Shown here piece by piece: positions 21,424 through 30,448 of a stretch of DNA of 64,000 nt (its first letter is position 1; the number at the start of each line of letters is the position of its first letter). The notes under the pieces were generated by a model. That model saw only the letters and a list, made by a program, of their open reading frames with translations, did not search any database and was not told where the DNA came from. The position numbers and the translations under genes are program-made. The stretch is from Calothrix sp. HK-06 (GTDB lineage Bacteria; Cyanobacteriota; Cyanobacteriia; Cyanobacteriales; Nostocaceae): assembly GCF_001904745.1 (NCBI RefSeq), contig NZ_MRCD01000003.1, positions 62,001 to 126,000 on the forward strand, written 5' to 3'.

Positions 21424-22719
21424 GTGGGTATAAAATTAGGAATATTAGGATTAGGTACAGTTGGAACTGGAACTGTACAGCTACTTCAAGATAATGTCGG
21501 GCGCCATTCGCTGTTACAGTTAGTTGAAATTCATCGGGTTGGTGTAAAGTCCCTCGATAAACCTCGTGATGTCACATTACCTCAATCGGTAATTACTACA
21601 GATTTAGAGTCAATTGTCAATGACCCAGAAGTAGATATTGTCGTTGAATTAATTGGTGGATTAGAGCCTGCACGCGAGTTAATATTAAAAGCAATTCAAA
21701 ACGGTAAGCACGTAGTCACAGCAAACAAAGCTGTAATATCAAGATTCGGCGCCGAAATTTTTACTTTGGCAAACCGTCAAGGTGTATACGTCATGCTCGA
21801 AGCTGCTGTTGGTGGTGGTATTCCAGTTATACAACCGTTGAAACAATCTTTAAGTGTTAACCGAATTCATACAGTTACAGGTATTATCAACGGTACCACT
21901 AACTATATATTGACGCGAATGCAAACCGAAGGCAGCAGCTTTGACGCAGTTTTAGCAGATGCCCAAAAATTAGGTTATGCCGAAGCAGACCCGACTGCTG
22001 ACGTTGATGGATGGGATGCTGCTGATAAAATCTCAATATTGGCATCATTAGCTTTCGGTGGACGCATCAACCGCGAAGAAGTAAGCAGTGAAGGTATTCG
22101 ACAAATTAGTAAAACAGATATTACTTATGCAAACAATTTAGGTTTTGTAATTAAATTACTTGCTATCGCCAAAAAAGTTTCTCCCACGGATTGTACACTA
22201 TCTGTTCGCGTTCACCCCACACTCGTCCCCAAAACTCACCCGCTCGCTAGTATCAACGGTGTATATAACGCAATACTTGTAGAAGGAGAACCTCTAGGAC
22301 AAGTAATGTTTTTTGGTCCCGGTGCAGGTGCAGGTGCCACAGCTAGCGCAGTATCATCAGATATTCTAAATTTAGTAGCGCGGTTACATAAAGGAGAAAT
22401 TTCGGCACCGTTAGACCCACTTTTAGGTTGTTCGCATCAAGATTACTGTCAAATAGCTCCTCAAGACGAACTAACAGCAAGATTTTACACAAGATTCTTA
22501 ACCAAAGACCAACCAGGAGTAATAGGTAAACTCGGAACCAGCTTTGGAAAACACGGAGTCAGTTTAGAATCTATTGTACAAACAGGATTTCAAGATAAAC
22601 TAGCAGAAATAGTCGTAGTAACTCACGACGTAAAAGAAGGAGACTTCAAGCAAGCGCTAGAAGAAATACGTACATTCGAGGCAATAGATAGTATCCCCAG
22701 TAAATTACGGGTGCTGTAA
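21424..22719 (+). CDS. hom: Homoserine dehydrogenase
   Basis: Hom reduces aspartate semialdehyde to homoserine, the branch point to threonine and methionine. The 431-residue protein starts at GTG 21424 with the Rossmann motif GILGLGTVGTGTVQLL. It has ELIGGLEPARELILKA, the TANKAVIS block, GGIPVIQPLKQSL, GIINGTTNYILTRM and DPTADVDGWDAADK, then a C-terminal ACT domain (about 350-425, FYTRFLTKDQPGVIGKLG) for allosteric control. Full length; single gene with no adjacent thrB or thrC. Confidence 0.95.
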   Translation: MGIKLGILGLGTVGTGTVQLLQDNVGRHSLLQLVEIHRVGVKSLDKPRDVTLPQSVITTDLESIVNDPEVDIVVELIGGLEPARELILKAIQNGKHVVTANKAVISRFGAEIFTLANRQGVYVMLEAAVGGGIPVIQPLKQSLSVNRIHTVTGIINGTTNYILTRMQTEGSSFDAVLADAQKLGYAEADPTADVDGWDAADKISILASLAFGGRINREEVSSEGIRQISKTDITYANNLGFVIKLLAIAKKVSPTDCTLSVRVHPTLVPKTHPLASINGVYNAILVEGEPLGQVMFFGPGAGAGATASAVSSDILNLVARLHKGEISAPLDPLLGCSHQDYCQIAPQDELTARFYTRFLTKDQPGVIGKLGTSFGKHGVSLESIVQTGFQDKLAEIVVVTHDVKEGDFKQALEEIRTFEAIDSIPSKLRVL

Positions 22720-22949
22720 CAAACAGTTCAGTGCTTGATATAAGCACTCTTCGTGCTTAGTACAAATAAAAATATTATTCCAATTGTTACATTTGCCCAG
22801 CAACCTTGTACGCTGTAATTAATATTTGCTCTATAGCACCAATTCTTTACTTCGTGGCTATGTTCGTGTAACTACTTTCTAGTTACATACAGATTTTTAT
22901 ACACAGTACCTATTTACAGCATCCAACACTAAGCACGTTCTTTGGTAAT

Positions 22950-23990
22950 ATGACAAATTTACCTCCTAGTGGTCCTAGGTCGCCTCAACGAAGTCCCCTT
23001 GACTTTGATGAGTTTATTGGAATAATAGTTGCATTTACAACTATAGGCGCCATTTTATTCTGGGCATTTTCGCGTCGAGACACAGGTTGGAATTTGGGAT
23101 CATTACTTCCAACTCAACCAACTCCAGGTGTACAAGTTTCACCAGGCGCCTCTAATAATGTAATACCTGGATTACAAAATCCAGACAGCAAAGTAACACT
23201 ACCTGTCATTCCACCAGTTGGCACCAACCCAGAGTCAAATTCCAATATTTGGCCTCCAGTAAATAACGAGCAAAATCTTGAACCCAACGTTGGAGTGGCG
23301 CCTCCTATAATACCTGGTGTAGTAGTACCAATACCCAACATTAACCCGGCGCCTCAAATTACAACACCAGTAACGGGTTTACCTGTAACTCCACCACCAA
23401 GAGCATTTACAGATGTACCCGATAACTTTTGGGCTAGACGCTTTATTGATGTATTGTCATCGCGTAAAATTATTGAGGGATTTAAAGATTATTCGTTCCG
23501 TCCAGACCAACCAATTACACGCGCTGAATTTGCTGCTATTGTAGAACGCGCTTTTAATAAAGACATTGGACAAACAAAGCTCCCGTTTACCGACGTACCG
23601 GGAAATTACTGGGCAACTGGTGCAATAAATGATGCCATAGCCACAGGTTTTTTAAAAGGATATCCTGATAAAACCTTTAAACCTGAACAAAAAATTACCC
23701 GTGTTCAAGTATTGGTTGCACTCGTTAGCGGTTTAAACCTCAAAACACCAACGGTGCCAGATAAAGTAGTTAGTATTTACTCTGATGCCAAGAACATTCC
23801 CAAATACGCCGTTGATAGAGTCGCAACAGCAACCACAGAAGGACTGGTAGTCAACTACCCCGACCGAAATGCTTTTGCACCAAACCGAGAAGCAACGCGC
23901 GCAGAAGTCGCAGCAATGATTCATCAAGCATTAGTACGAGAAGGTAGATTACCAGCAATCAAGTCCGAAAATATCGTTCAAGTCAAATAA
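22950..23990 (+). CDS. Membrane-anchored SLH-domain protein
   Basis: This 346-residue protein has one N-terminal membrane helix (about residues 22-42, FIGIIVAFTTIGAILFWAF), a Pro/Asn-rich linker to about residue 145, and three SLH domains. These begin AFTDVPDNFWARRFID, PFTDVPGNYWATGAIN and SIYSDAKNIPKYAVD, each followed by an I.G(F/Y).D-type stretch. SLH domains bind secondary wall polymers or peptidoglycan, so the protein likely links membrane and wall. A short cytoplasmic head of about 20 residues precedes the helix. It is monocistronic. Confidence 0.9.
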   Translation: MTNLPPSGPRSPQRSPLDFDEFIGIIVAFTTIGAILFWAFSRRDTGWNLGSLLPTQPTPGVQVSPGASNNVIPGLQNPDSKVTLPVIPPVGTNPESNSNIWPPVNNEQNLEPNVGVAPPIIPGVVVPIPNINPAPQITTPVTGLPVTPPPRAFTDVPDNFWARRFIDVLSSRKIIEGFKDYSFRPDQPITRAEFAAIVERAFNKDIGQTKLPFTDVPGNYWATGAINDAIATGFLKGYPDKTFKPEQKITRVQVLVALVSGLNLKTPTVPDKVVSIYSDAKNIPKYAVDRVATATTEGLVVNYPDRNAFAPNREATRAEVAAMIHQALVREGRLPAIKSENIVQVK

Positions 23991-23991
23991 A

Positions 23992-24071
23992 TGTAGGGTG
24001 GGCACCCTCCGGGTTCACCAGTTTGACGCGCACGGAAACCGAGACGCGCTAACTGGTTCACTGCCCACCTT
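23992..24071. repeat. Long imperfect inverted repeat after the SLH gene
   Basis: GGTGGGCA near 23996 pairs with TGCCCACC near 24061, and inner arms CCAGTT/AACTGG (about 24019 and 24050) add a second helix. It lies between convergent genes and could act as a terminator for both. Confidence 0.55.
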
Positions 24072-24079
24072 AGCATGAC

Positions 24080-24511
24080 TTAGTTGGTAGCTTCTTTACC
24101 AACAACTTGCTTTTTAATGGTTGTGATTTCAGAAGTTAACTCTTGACGACTCGAAGCTTTGAGTAAATAACGGTAAACAAACCAAGCTGAGTAGCCAATT
24201 CCAATTAGCTCAAAAGTGGGCGCCACTAAAGGAATATCATTTAATGCATCTAATACAGCAAGTACTACCTTTAAAGTCACAATGGCAGCAACAATCAAGC
24301 CCAAGACGGTTAAAGGCTGTTTATATTTGTTAAAAATTGTTCCAGCATATTCGGGAAGGGTTGCTAGAAAGCTAGAAACCTGTTCTCCATACTTAAGCCA
24401 TTCGTCCTGTGACGGTGAAGGCTGAATTTTGGTAATCGTTCCCGTTTGGTTATTTAATTCTTGCATCTTAGTTTCTGGAGATTGAGTTTCCATGATTTCC
24501 GGTTCTTGCAT
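24080..24511 (-). CDS. CAAD-domain membrane protein
   Basis: This 143-residue protein has a Gln/Glu/Thr-rich head (1-45), two membrane helices (about 70-90, LTVLGLIVAAIVTLKVVLAVL, and 97-118) separated by NDIPLVAPT, and a Lys-rich tail. This is the cyanobacterial aminoacyl-tRNA synthetase appended domain (CAAD) layout, related to plant CURT1 thylakoid-curvature proteins. As a free-standing domain it is expected in the thylakoid membrane. LPEYAGTIFNKYKQPL is a typical amphipathic entry segment. The start could also be MQELNNQ at residue 16. Confidence 0.85.
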   Translation of the reverse strand: MQEPEIMETQSPETKMQELNNQTGTITKIQPSPSQDEWLKYGEQVSSFLATLPEYAGTIFNKYKQPLTVLGLIVAAIVTLKVVLAVLDALNDIPLVAPTFELIGIGYSAWFVYRYLLKASSRQELTSEITTIKKQVVGKEATN

Positions 24512-24966
24512 TGTGAGCTTCCATTAATGATGACACGTCTAATCACAATAATTGCCTCTAAACTACTACATAATCACCCGATAAAACAGAAGATATGCAG
24601 TAAGGTAGAAGTCAGTCTTACTCTTTGGAGATACAATACGCAACTGCAAGTTCGTTATTTGTAATCTCAAATTTCCTTGTTCGTATCGATTTTAAGCTGT
24701 GTCAGTAGACATTTGCAGCAATCTTACAAAACAAGGCGAGAAAACTTGTTCACTTTTCTTTTATACAAGTCATCATGCCGATTTTGTTCGACATTAAGCT
24801 ATATTAAGACACTTTTAATAATTTAAATCCTTGTACTATGTATATTTACTTAAGCAAATAAGTATTTGTTTCTATAATTACCATTTGTTATATATTGGCT
24901 TTTTGTAGCCAGCATTACAATTTATCTTGTGGAACAGGCATCCTTGACTGTTTAGGGGGCGGGTAA
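24512..24966. other. Non-coding region with a dispersed palindrome
   Basis: No gene is apparent. At 24931-24979 there is an ACAGGCATCCTTGACTGT arm and a GGGTAAGGATGCCC arm of the GGCATCC repeat family, which borders the gene remnant that follows. Confidence 0.5.
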
Positions 24967-25439
24967 GGATGCCCACGACAAGCTTATATTGATGGGCGCC
25001 TTATTTGGGCTAGCGATGTACAACAAGATGTAGCGCCTATTGATTGGAGCGAAGAAGGCTATGAAGTTGAAGGCGCCTGGACTTTTGAAGTAGATGAAAA
25101 AGATGATAATATAGAAGATGTTGTAGAATCCGCTTTAGCACCAGCAGTTTCTAATGATTCAGAGAAACAAGGTGTTGAAAAATTGATTGAAGTATTACAA
25201 ACGCCGCCTTCTTGGCAAGAAGTGATGTAGCGTTAAAAAATTATGAAGAGTTTAAGCAACAGGCTTGGGAAGGATTAACACCTGTGGAAAGGCATCGGGT
25301 AGTTTCAATTACACTAATTGAGGTGAGAAAGTTATCTCAAGCTAAAAGAAATGCTAAAACAATTGATTTTTGCGAGATAGGTAAGGATGTGTATAAAGTT
25401 CAGTATTCAGAATATATATACGTATATACGGAGAGATAA
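24967..25439 (+). pseudogene. Frameshifted, 5'-truncated gene remnant of unknown family
   Basis: Frame 1 is open from 24967, just inside a dispersed repeat and without a start codon, to TAG at 25228-25230 (ends PPSWQEVM). Frame 2 continues from about 25212 (ARSDVALKNYEEFKQQAWEG) to 25439 (ends YSEYIYVYTER). The composition (acidic helical segment, then basic C-terminus) reads as one protein if the frames are joined. Adding a second copy of GCAAGAAGTGATG at the junction restores the single reading PSWQEVMARSDVALK, so loss of one 13-bp repeat copy would explain the shift. I do not recognise the family; two short overlapping genes is the alternative. Confidence 0.5.
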
Positions 25440-25508
25440 TTTATAAAGATAAACTGAATGATTTTTTGGCGCGGTTCTGAAAAGAGAATATTTAGTAGTA
25501 TTAAATTT

Positions 25509-25549
25509 AATCCCCCCAACCCTCGTTAATAAGGGGGGTTGGGGGGATT
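25509..25549. terminator. C-rich/G-rich palindrome after the remnant
   Basis: AATCCCCCCAACCC (25509-25522) pairs with GGGTTGGGGGGATT (25536-25549), a perfect 14-bp stem, followed by TTTTTAAAA. It is a frequent cyanobacterial intergenic repeat type and can serve as terminator for either convergent gene. Confidence 0.7.
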
Positions 25550-25563
25550 TTTAAAATGGACAT

Positions 25564-26394
25564 TTACATACTGGTCTTTTTGTCGTTGATATTTAAATCG
25601 CCTTGAGTGTCAATGTCTAATTCTTCGCGACGAATTGTTTCTTTAGCTTCAAAGTTTTCTTGCTCAACTATTTTTTTGATTCGCACTTCTTCGCGTACAT
25701 ATGCTTCTTTACGAATTTCTGGTGTTTCTTCGTAAACATCAATCCGCGCAATTTCTCCTTCTTGGAAGTTTATTATTGTAGAATCTACTACTGCTTCGCT
25801 AGATGGTGTTGAAACTCGTTCAATTACTACTCGCTCTTTTTCTAGTGGGACTGTAACTGTTGCGGTTTCTGTTTCGATGTGTTTACCAAGAGTGACTTCT
25901 CCAGCTTTGACACGATTTTTATTGGCAATTAATCGTTCTTCGTATAATTTGAAGGTCTGATTGTCGCGTGCGTTCAAATCGTACAAGTTAGAGTCTTGTT
26001 GATAATTGTAGGTGTCACGGTTATATGTTGTATTCTGCGTGGTTGGACGATACGCTTGTCGTACTCCTTCTTCGTAGTCGTAATCAACTACCATGCTATC
26101 TTTATATTCTGGTAAATGTTCGACTTGTTCTTTACTCAGCCCATCGACATAGACGCGCGATTCGTTATAGGCAATTCGAGATAGTCCAATTGGTAATAAA
26201 ATACTTTTATTTGTTAAGCCATGCATTGTATTGATAACTAAATAGCGAAACTTTCCTTCGTCATCAACTAATGCATCATCAACTGAACCAATGTGAGTAC
26301 CGCCTTCGGTATACAGTTCTAAGCCTTTAACGTCATCACCACCAAATGTTTCTTTATAAGTTGGGTCGAAGCTAGCAAGTTTATGGAGAGGCAT
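25564..26394 (-). CDS. PRC-barrel and DUF2382 protein
   Basis: This 276-residue soluble protein has an N-terminal PRC-barrel (about 20-90: GLELYTEGGTHIGSVDDALVDD, YLVINTMHG) and a C-terminal DUF2382 domain (about 150-260: RLIANKNRVKAGEVTLGKHI, TATVTVPLEKERVVIERV, then IRKEAYVREEVRIKK). The two-domain pairing is common in cyanobacteria and Deinococcus and is often stress-linked, though no molecular role is proven. The middle (95-150) is Tyr/Asn/Gln-rich and probably disordered. It is monocistronic and convergent with the gene remnant. Confidence 0.87.
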   Translation of the reverse strand: MPLHKLASFDPTYKETFGGDDVKGLELYTEGGTHIGSVDDALVDDEGKFRYLVINTMHGLTNKSILLPIGLSRIAYNESRVYVDGLSKEQVEHLPEYKDSMVVDYDYEEGVRQAYRPTTQNTTYNRDTYNYQQDSNLYDLNARDNQTFKLYEERLIANKNRVKAGEVTLGKHIETETATVTVPLEKERVVIERVSTPSSEAVVDSTIINFQEGEIARIDVYEETPEIRKEAYVREEVRIKKIVEQENFEAKETIRREELDIDTQGDLNINDKKTSM

Positions 26395-26504
26395 ATTTTT
26401 AACTACAATATTTTTAATGTTTGTTGTTATCAGTTTAAATTTTTATTTATGCCGTTGCATCTTGCTCGCGACTGAATTAAAGGTGGTATCTTTTGTGATT
26501 TTTG

Positions 26505-26535
26505 GGGGTGGGCAAGCAGGGATGCCCGCTCCACA
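26505..26535. repeat. GGCATCC/GGATGCC-type dispersed palindrome
   Basis: GGGTGGGCAAGCAGGGATGCCCGCTCC closely resembles the hairpin at 3243-3270, including the CCACAAGA that follows. It lies between two co-oriented genes. Confidence 0.6.
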
Positions 26536-26555
26536 AGAGAAGATTAGATGAATAA

Positions 26556-27638
26556 CTATATTGGTTGTAGGTCTATTAGGAATTGGGAGTTATAGGCGCC
26601 TCCACCATGTCCGATGGCGATGGTTTTACCGTCTGGGCTAAAGCGAACGCTGCTGGGGTATATACGGTCTAGATTTTGATTATTGGCAGCAGGAATAAGA
26701 GTTTTTACAAGTTTCGCTGAAGCTATATTCCATAATCGTACTGATGCATCTAAGGAAGTTGTAGCTACGGTTGTACCATCGGGACTAATGGCAATTGCTT
26801 TGATTCCTTCTGCCGATGGTGCTTTTATAGTATTTATTAACTCACCGTTTGAGACGTTCCATGTTTTGATAGCGGTTTCATCACCACTAACTATAGTTTG
26901 TCCATCAGGAGTAAAATTTACAAAACTAACGGCATTAGTATTTGCTGTAATACTACGAATTAGTTTTCCGGTGCGTAAATCCCATAGTTTAACAGATGTA
27001 TCGGTATTCTCTGAAAGCGAACCACCTCCACTTACTAGGGTGTTACCGTCTGGACTAATTGCAATTGCTCGCACCCAGGCGCCATGTCCCGTTAACGTAT
27101 TAATTAGTTGACCTGTGTTTAAATTCCACAGTTTGATGGTTTTGTCATAACTTCCACTAACGAGAGTTTGACCATTAGGACTTATGCTCAAAGAAGTGAT
27201 ACCTTGTGTATGACCTTTTAAAGTGCGAATCACTTTACCTGTTTTTAAGTTCGTGATGCGAATAGAAGTATCAGTATTGGGTTTTGCTGAACCACCCGCA
27301 TTTGCTAAAGTTAGTCCGTCAGGTGTTAAAGCTACAGCATTTACACCATCTTTATTACCGGGTAACGACCGTATTAACTTACGCTTCGACAAATCCCATA
27401 CTTGAATCGTTTCGTCTAAGCTACCACTAACTAAAGTTTTTCCATCTTTTGTGAACGCTAAATCTGAGACATCCCATATATGTACTCGTAAGCTGTATGA
27501 ATTGCTTAGAGCGATTTTTGATGTTATCGGGGGTGTGATTTTTTGGGCTGGCGATATCGTTGGCGCCAAGCTACAAGTTATCGCCAGAATTGACATTATA
27601 CTAATGGCTGTTTTGTCAAGTATTTTTTTTGCTATCAT
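26556..27638 (-). CDS. Secreted WD40-repeat protein
   Basis: This 360-residue protein has a signal peptide (about 1-31, ISIMSILAITCSLAPTISPAQ) and then about seven WD40 blades, with repeated units such as LAFTKDGKTLVSGSLDETIQVWDL, LSISPNGQTLVSGSYDKTIKLWNL and IAISPDGTTVATTSLDASVRLWNI (shown here as typical cores). A single beta-propeller fills the mature protein with no catalytic domain, so it probably acts as a protein-binding scaffold in the periplasm or on the cell surface. The final blade is less regular. It is divergent from the aldolase gene. Confidence 0.9.
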   Translation of the reverse strand: MIAKKILDKTAISIMSILAITCSLAPTISPAQKITPPITSKIALSNSYSLRVHIWDVSDLAFTKDGKTLVSGSLDETIQVWDLSKRKLIRSLPGNKDGVNAVALTPDGLTLANAGGSAKPNTDTSIRITNLKTGKVIRTLKGHTQGITSLSISPNGQTLVSGSYDKTIKLWNLNTGQLINTLTGHGAWVRAIAISPDGNTLVSGGGSLSENTDTSVKLWDLRTGKLIRSITANTNAVSFVNFTPDGQTIVSGDETAIKTWNVSNGELINTIKAPSAEGIKAIAISPDGTTVATTSLDASVRLWNIASAKLVKTLIPAANNQNLDRIYPSSVRFSPDGKTIAIGHGGGAYNSQFLIDLQPI

Positions 27639-27752
27639 GCAAGCACGAATATAAAGTGTTTTTTACGTGTATTTATTTAGAATACATTTGTAGAGAGAAA
27701 AATAAAACTAATGTAAATTGAATTAATAAGTTTATTTAATAGCTAAGAATTG

Positions 27753-28388
27753 ATGGCTGATAATTGGTTATCGATATTACGTAAGAATCGTGCATTTGCT
27801 GTAATTAGGGCGCCCAAACTTGAAATGGGACGGCAAATGGCGCTTGCCGTTGCAGCATCAGGAATGCGTTTAATTGAAATTACTTGGAATAGTGATTCAA
27901 GTGCAGATTTAATTACCAAGCTGCGTTGTGAATTGCCAGACTGTATTATTGGTACAGGAACAGTACTCAATTTACAAGATTTGGAATCGGCGATTAATTG
28001 TGGAGCGCAATACATTTTTACTCCACACGTTGACCCTGAACTAATTCGTGCTGGTATGGCTCAAAATATACCAGTTATTCCCGGCGCCTTAACTCCTACA
28101 GAAATTGTCACAGCTTGGAAAGCCGGCGCCGCATCGGTTAAAGTATTTCCTGTTCAATCACTCGGTGGCGCCGATTATATTAAAAGTTTACAAGGGCCTC
28201 TCGGACATATCCCCCTCATTCCGACAGGAGGTGTCACTATAAATAATGCATTACAGTTCTTTAAAGCAGGCGCTGTTGCAGTGGGGTTAAGCGGAGAACT
28301 ATTTCCAAAAGCATTGATAGAAGCGCAAAATTGGGAACTAATTACTCAAAATGCGAAAAAACTTCTTCAAACCCTAGATGTTGGCTAA
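27753..28388 (+). CDS. eda: KDPG / 4-hydroxy-2-oxoglutarate aldolase
   Basis: Eda splits 2-keto-3-deoxy-6-phosphogluconate into pyruvate and glyceraldehyde 3-phosphate (Entner-Doudoroff pathway). The ATG at 27753 gives 211 residues in a TIM barrel. Family motifs are AVIRAP at 15-20, RLIEITWNS with the catalytic Glu, GTGTVLN, the Schiff-base Lys in SVKVFPVQSLGG and PTGGVTINNA. An in-frame TTG sits just before the chosen ATG. No other Entner-Doudoroff gene (edd, gnd) is in the window, so its main substrate in this organism is not shown by context. Confidence 0.92.
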   Translation: MADNWLSILRKNRAFAVIRAPKLEMGRQMALAVAASGMRLIEITWNSDSSADLITKLRCELPDCIIGTGTVLNLQDLESAINCGAQYIFTPHVDPELIRAGMAQNIPVIPGALTPTEIVTAWKAGAASVKVFPVQSLGGADYIKSLQGPLGHIPLIPTGGVTINNALQFFKAGAVAVGLSGELFPKALIEAQNWELITQNAKKLLQTLDVG

Positions 28389-28495
28389 TTTTGTATGTTA
28401 AAAATAAAACTAAGAATACTATGTAATTAGAGCTACCTCACACACCACGGCGATATGCCGATATTTGCTGAAAAATTATTAACTGAATGCAAATC

Positions 28496-29008
28496 ATGAA
28501 AAATTGGATTCCTAGCAATTGGGTGCGTCCCTTAACAGCAATATTTGTTGGTGCAGCAATAACTCTCGGTTCTCTGGGTGCAAGTTCTACAGAAGCTTTA
28601 GCGCAATCAAAGGGTTCTAGAATTCGTCAATCGATTCAAAGACTCAAACAGTCGGAGCGTCGTTGGATTCAGGTAGACTTATCTGAACAAAAATTAGTAG
28701 CTTGGCGAGGTAGAACACCTGTTTATTCGATGCGGGTTTCTACTGGAAGAAGAAAAGACCCAACATTAACAGGTGTTTTTAATATTCAAAGCAAACACCG
28801 CACAGCGAGAATGCGTGGTGCAGACTATGACCGGAAAAATGTTCCAAGTGTTATGTACTATGACGGTAATTATGGTATTCACGGCGCCTATTGGCATAAT
28901 AGCTTTGGCACCCCAGTTAGTCGCGGTTGTGTAAATTTGCGACCCAGACAAGCCAGAGCATTATATACTTGGGCATCGATTGGTACACCTGTAGTTGTAC
29001 ATCGTTAA
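28496..29008 (+). CDS. L,D-transpeptidase (YkuD family), exported
   Basis: Taken from ATG 28496 the protein has 170 residues; an in-frame ATG at 28487 would add three. A signal peptide ends near EALAQ (about residue 37). The YkuD domain covers the rest: WIQVDLSEQKLVAWRG, the SMRVSTGR block and the active-site motif HGAYWHNSFGTPVSRGCVNL, with catalytic Cys and His. These enzymes make 3-3 cross-links in peptidoglycan or attach proteins to it. There is no peptidoglycan-binding domain. A strong terminator follows. Confidence 0.92.
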   Translation: MKNWIPSNWVRPLTAIFVGAAITLGSLGASSTEALAQSKGSRIRQSIQRLKQSERRWIQVDLSEQKLVAWRGRTPVYSMRVSTGRRKDPTLTGVFNIQSKHRTARMRGADYDRKNVPSVMYYDGNYGIHGAYWHNSFGTPVSRGCVNLRPRQARALYTWASIGTPVVVHR

Positions 29009-29034
29009 GTTCCATCACTGTAAAAAATATATGT

Positions 29035-29079
29035 AAAGGGGAGAGAATACAAAAGAGAATTCTCAGTCCCCTTTTCTTT
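29035..29079 (+). terminator. Intrinsic terminator after the L,D-transpeptidase gene
   Basis: AAAGGGG (29035-29041) pairs with CCCCTTT (29068-29074), with an inner GAGAAT/ATTCTC stem, followed by TTCTTT. It separates the gene from hisA, whose ATG is only about 14 bases further on. Confidence 0.85.
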
Positions 29080-29092
29080 ATATAGGAACGCT

Positions 29093-29866
29093 ATGGAAGT
29101 TATTCCAGCAATTGATTTACTCGAAGGACGTTGTGTACGACTTTATCAAGGAGACTACGCGCAGTCACAAGTTTTTAATGAAAACCCTGTTGAAGTTGCT
29201 CAAGAATGGGTTGCAGCGGGCGCCACTCGATTACATTTGGTAGACCTAGACGGCGCCAAACAGGGTAAACTAGTAAACCTCGAAGCAATACAAGCAATTA
29301 CCCAAGCAGTCTCAATACCTGTAGAAGTTGGTGGAGGGTTACGCGACAGAGAAAGTGTTAAACAACTTTTTGATGTAGGTGTACGCTACTGTATATTAGG
29401 TACCGTCGCAGTTGAAAAACCTGAATTAGTTCAAACGTTAGCACAAGAATATCCCGGTCAAATAATTGTTGGTATTGATGCTCGCAATGGTCTTGTCGCT
29501 ACACGGGGTTGGCTGGAAACTTCAGAAATACAAGCAACCCAACTCGCAATACAAATGCAAGAATTAGGCGCCTCGGCTATTATATACACCGATATCCATC
29601 GTGATGGTACTATGCAAGGCCCCAACCTTGATGCACTTCGCGAACTTGCTAGTAAAATCTCAATTCCAATTATCGCTTCTGGTGGAGTTAGTTCTATCAC
29701 CGATTTACTTAGCTTACTCGCTCTCGAACCCCAAGGTGTAACAGGTGCAATCGTTGGACGTGCTATTTACACAGGTGATGTTAACTTGCGTGAAGCCATA
29801 AAAGCAGTAGGCCCCGGACGCATTCAAGATATTCCTCCAAACCTAGACTTTTCTACCTTCGCATAA
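29093..29866 (+). CDS. hisA: ProFAR isomerase of histidine biosynthesis
   Basis: HisA opens the ribose of ProFAR, the fourth step of histidine synthesis. The 257-residue TIM barrel starts [21 protein letters not shown], with the first catalytic Asp in AIDL. It has [25 protein letters not shown], the IVGIDARNG block with the second Asp, [14 protein letters not shown] and [12 protein letters not shown], all standard. Full length, with a C-terminal tail of about 15 residues beyond the barrel. It is solitary; the other his genes are elsewhere. Confidence 0.95.
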   Translation: MEVIPAIDLLEGRCVRLYQGDYAQSQVFNENPVEVAQEWVAAGATRLHLVDLDGAKQGKLVNLEAIQAITQAVSIPVEVGGGLRDRESVKQLFDVGVRYCILGTVAVEKPELVQTLAQEYPGQIIVGIDARNGLVATRGWLETSEIQATQLAIQMQELGASAIIYTDIHRDGTMQGPNLDALRELASKISIPIIASGGVSSITDLLSLLALEPQGVTGAIVGRAIYTGDVNLREAIKAVGPGRIQDIPPNLDFSTFA

Positions 29867-29875
29867 TAAAGACAT

Positions 29876-29901
29876 GTAGAACAGGCATCCTGCCTGTTTT
29901 A
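29876..29901 (+). terminator. Repeat-type terminator of hisA
   Basis: ACAGGCA (29881-29887) pairs perfectly with TGCCTGT (29891-29897) around TCC and is followed by TTT. It is a minimal copy of the GGCATCC dispersed repeat serving as a terminator 14 bases after the hisA stop. Confidence 0.75.
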
Positions 29902-30235
29902 TAAAATTTTGTTTGAATATTTCCGGATTCAGAAATTCCGTCGGTGTATCTCAAGTTATGGATAGTTACCAAGCTACTGATAGCTAGGCTCATTCAATTT
30001 GAAATTTCAATATACAATTTCAATATCTTTTTCAATATCTTTATAAATCAACAAAAATTTAATGGGTTTCCTCTTTATAGAGACGCAGTGCGTCTCTTTT
30101 TTTGTTTGCAATAACTCTAATATCTCAGCATCAATACATAATAACTAATGTCAAAAAAATATCTTTCGTTTCCGGATTCAAGAAAACGACATATGTAGTA
30201 ATACCTGTAACCAACCACAACAAAGGTAAACTAAA
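29902..30235. other. Non-coding leader before the two small ORFs
   Basis: No gene is seen. The 12-mer TTTCCGGATTCA occurs twice (about 29920 and 30169). A GAGACGCAGTGCGTCTC hairpin with a T-run is described separately at 30078-30100. Confidence 0.5.
30078..30100. terminator. GTAGAGACG-family hairpin with T-run
   Basis: AGAGACGCA/TGCGTCTCT is a perfect stem followed by TTTTTTT, a minimal copy of the dispersed palindrome family. Its position before the small ORFs suggests read-through control or termination of a transcript from the left. Confidence 0.7.
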
Positions 30236-30358
30236 ATGTCACAAAAAAGACCAACACCACCCACAAAAGATAGACCATTTAAAACAGATAACGGGTTTAC
30301 TGTAGATACGAATAAACCCAATGGTGACAAGAGCAATACTAAAAAGTCAACTCCATAA
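30236..30358 (+). CDS. Small Pro/Lys/Thr-rich protein, 40 residues
   Basis: The ATG at 30236 follows AAAGGTAAACTAAA, an acceptable ribosome-binding site. The product is 40 residues, opens MSQKRPTPPTKDRPFKTDNG and is basic, highly polar and free of Cys, with no membrane segment, so it is probably disordered. A second ORF of the same length follows 90 bases on and starts in a similar way (MAQPKRQDPPP). I know no family. The matched length and start support a real gene; coding status is inferred, not proven. Confidence 0.5.
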   Translation: MSQKRPTPPTKDRPFKTDNGFTVDTNKPNGDKSNTKKSTP

Positions 30359-30448
30359 ATCATTTATTTTCGCTTTTTATTTCATTCATTAATAGAGACA
30401 AAAAATAAATATTATCAACTGTAAAGACAAATTACCAAGGAGATTATC

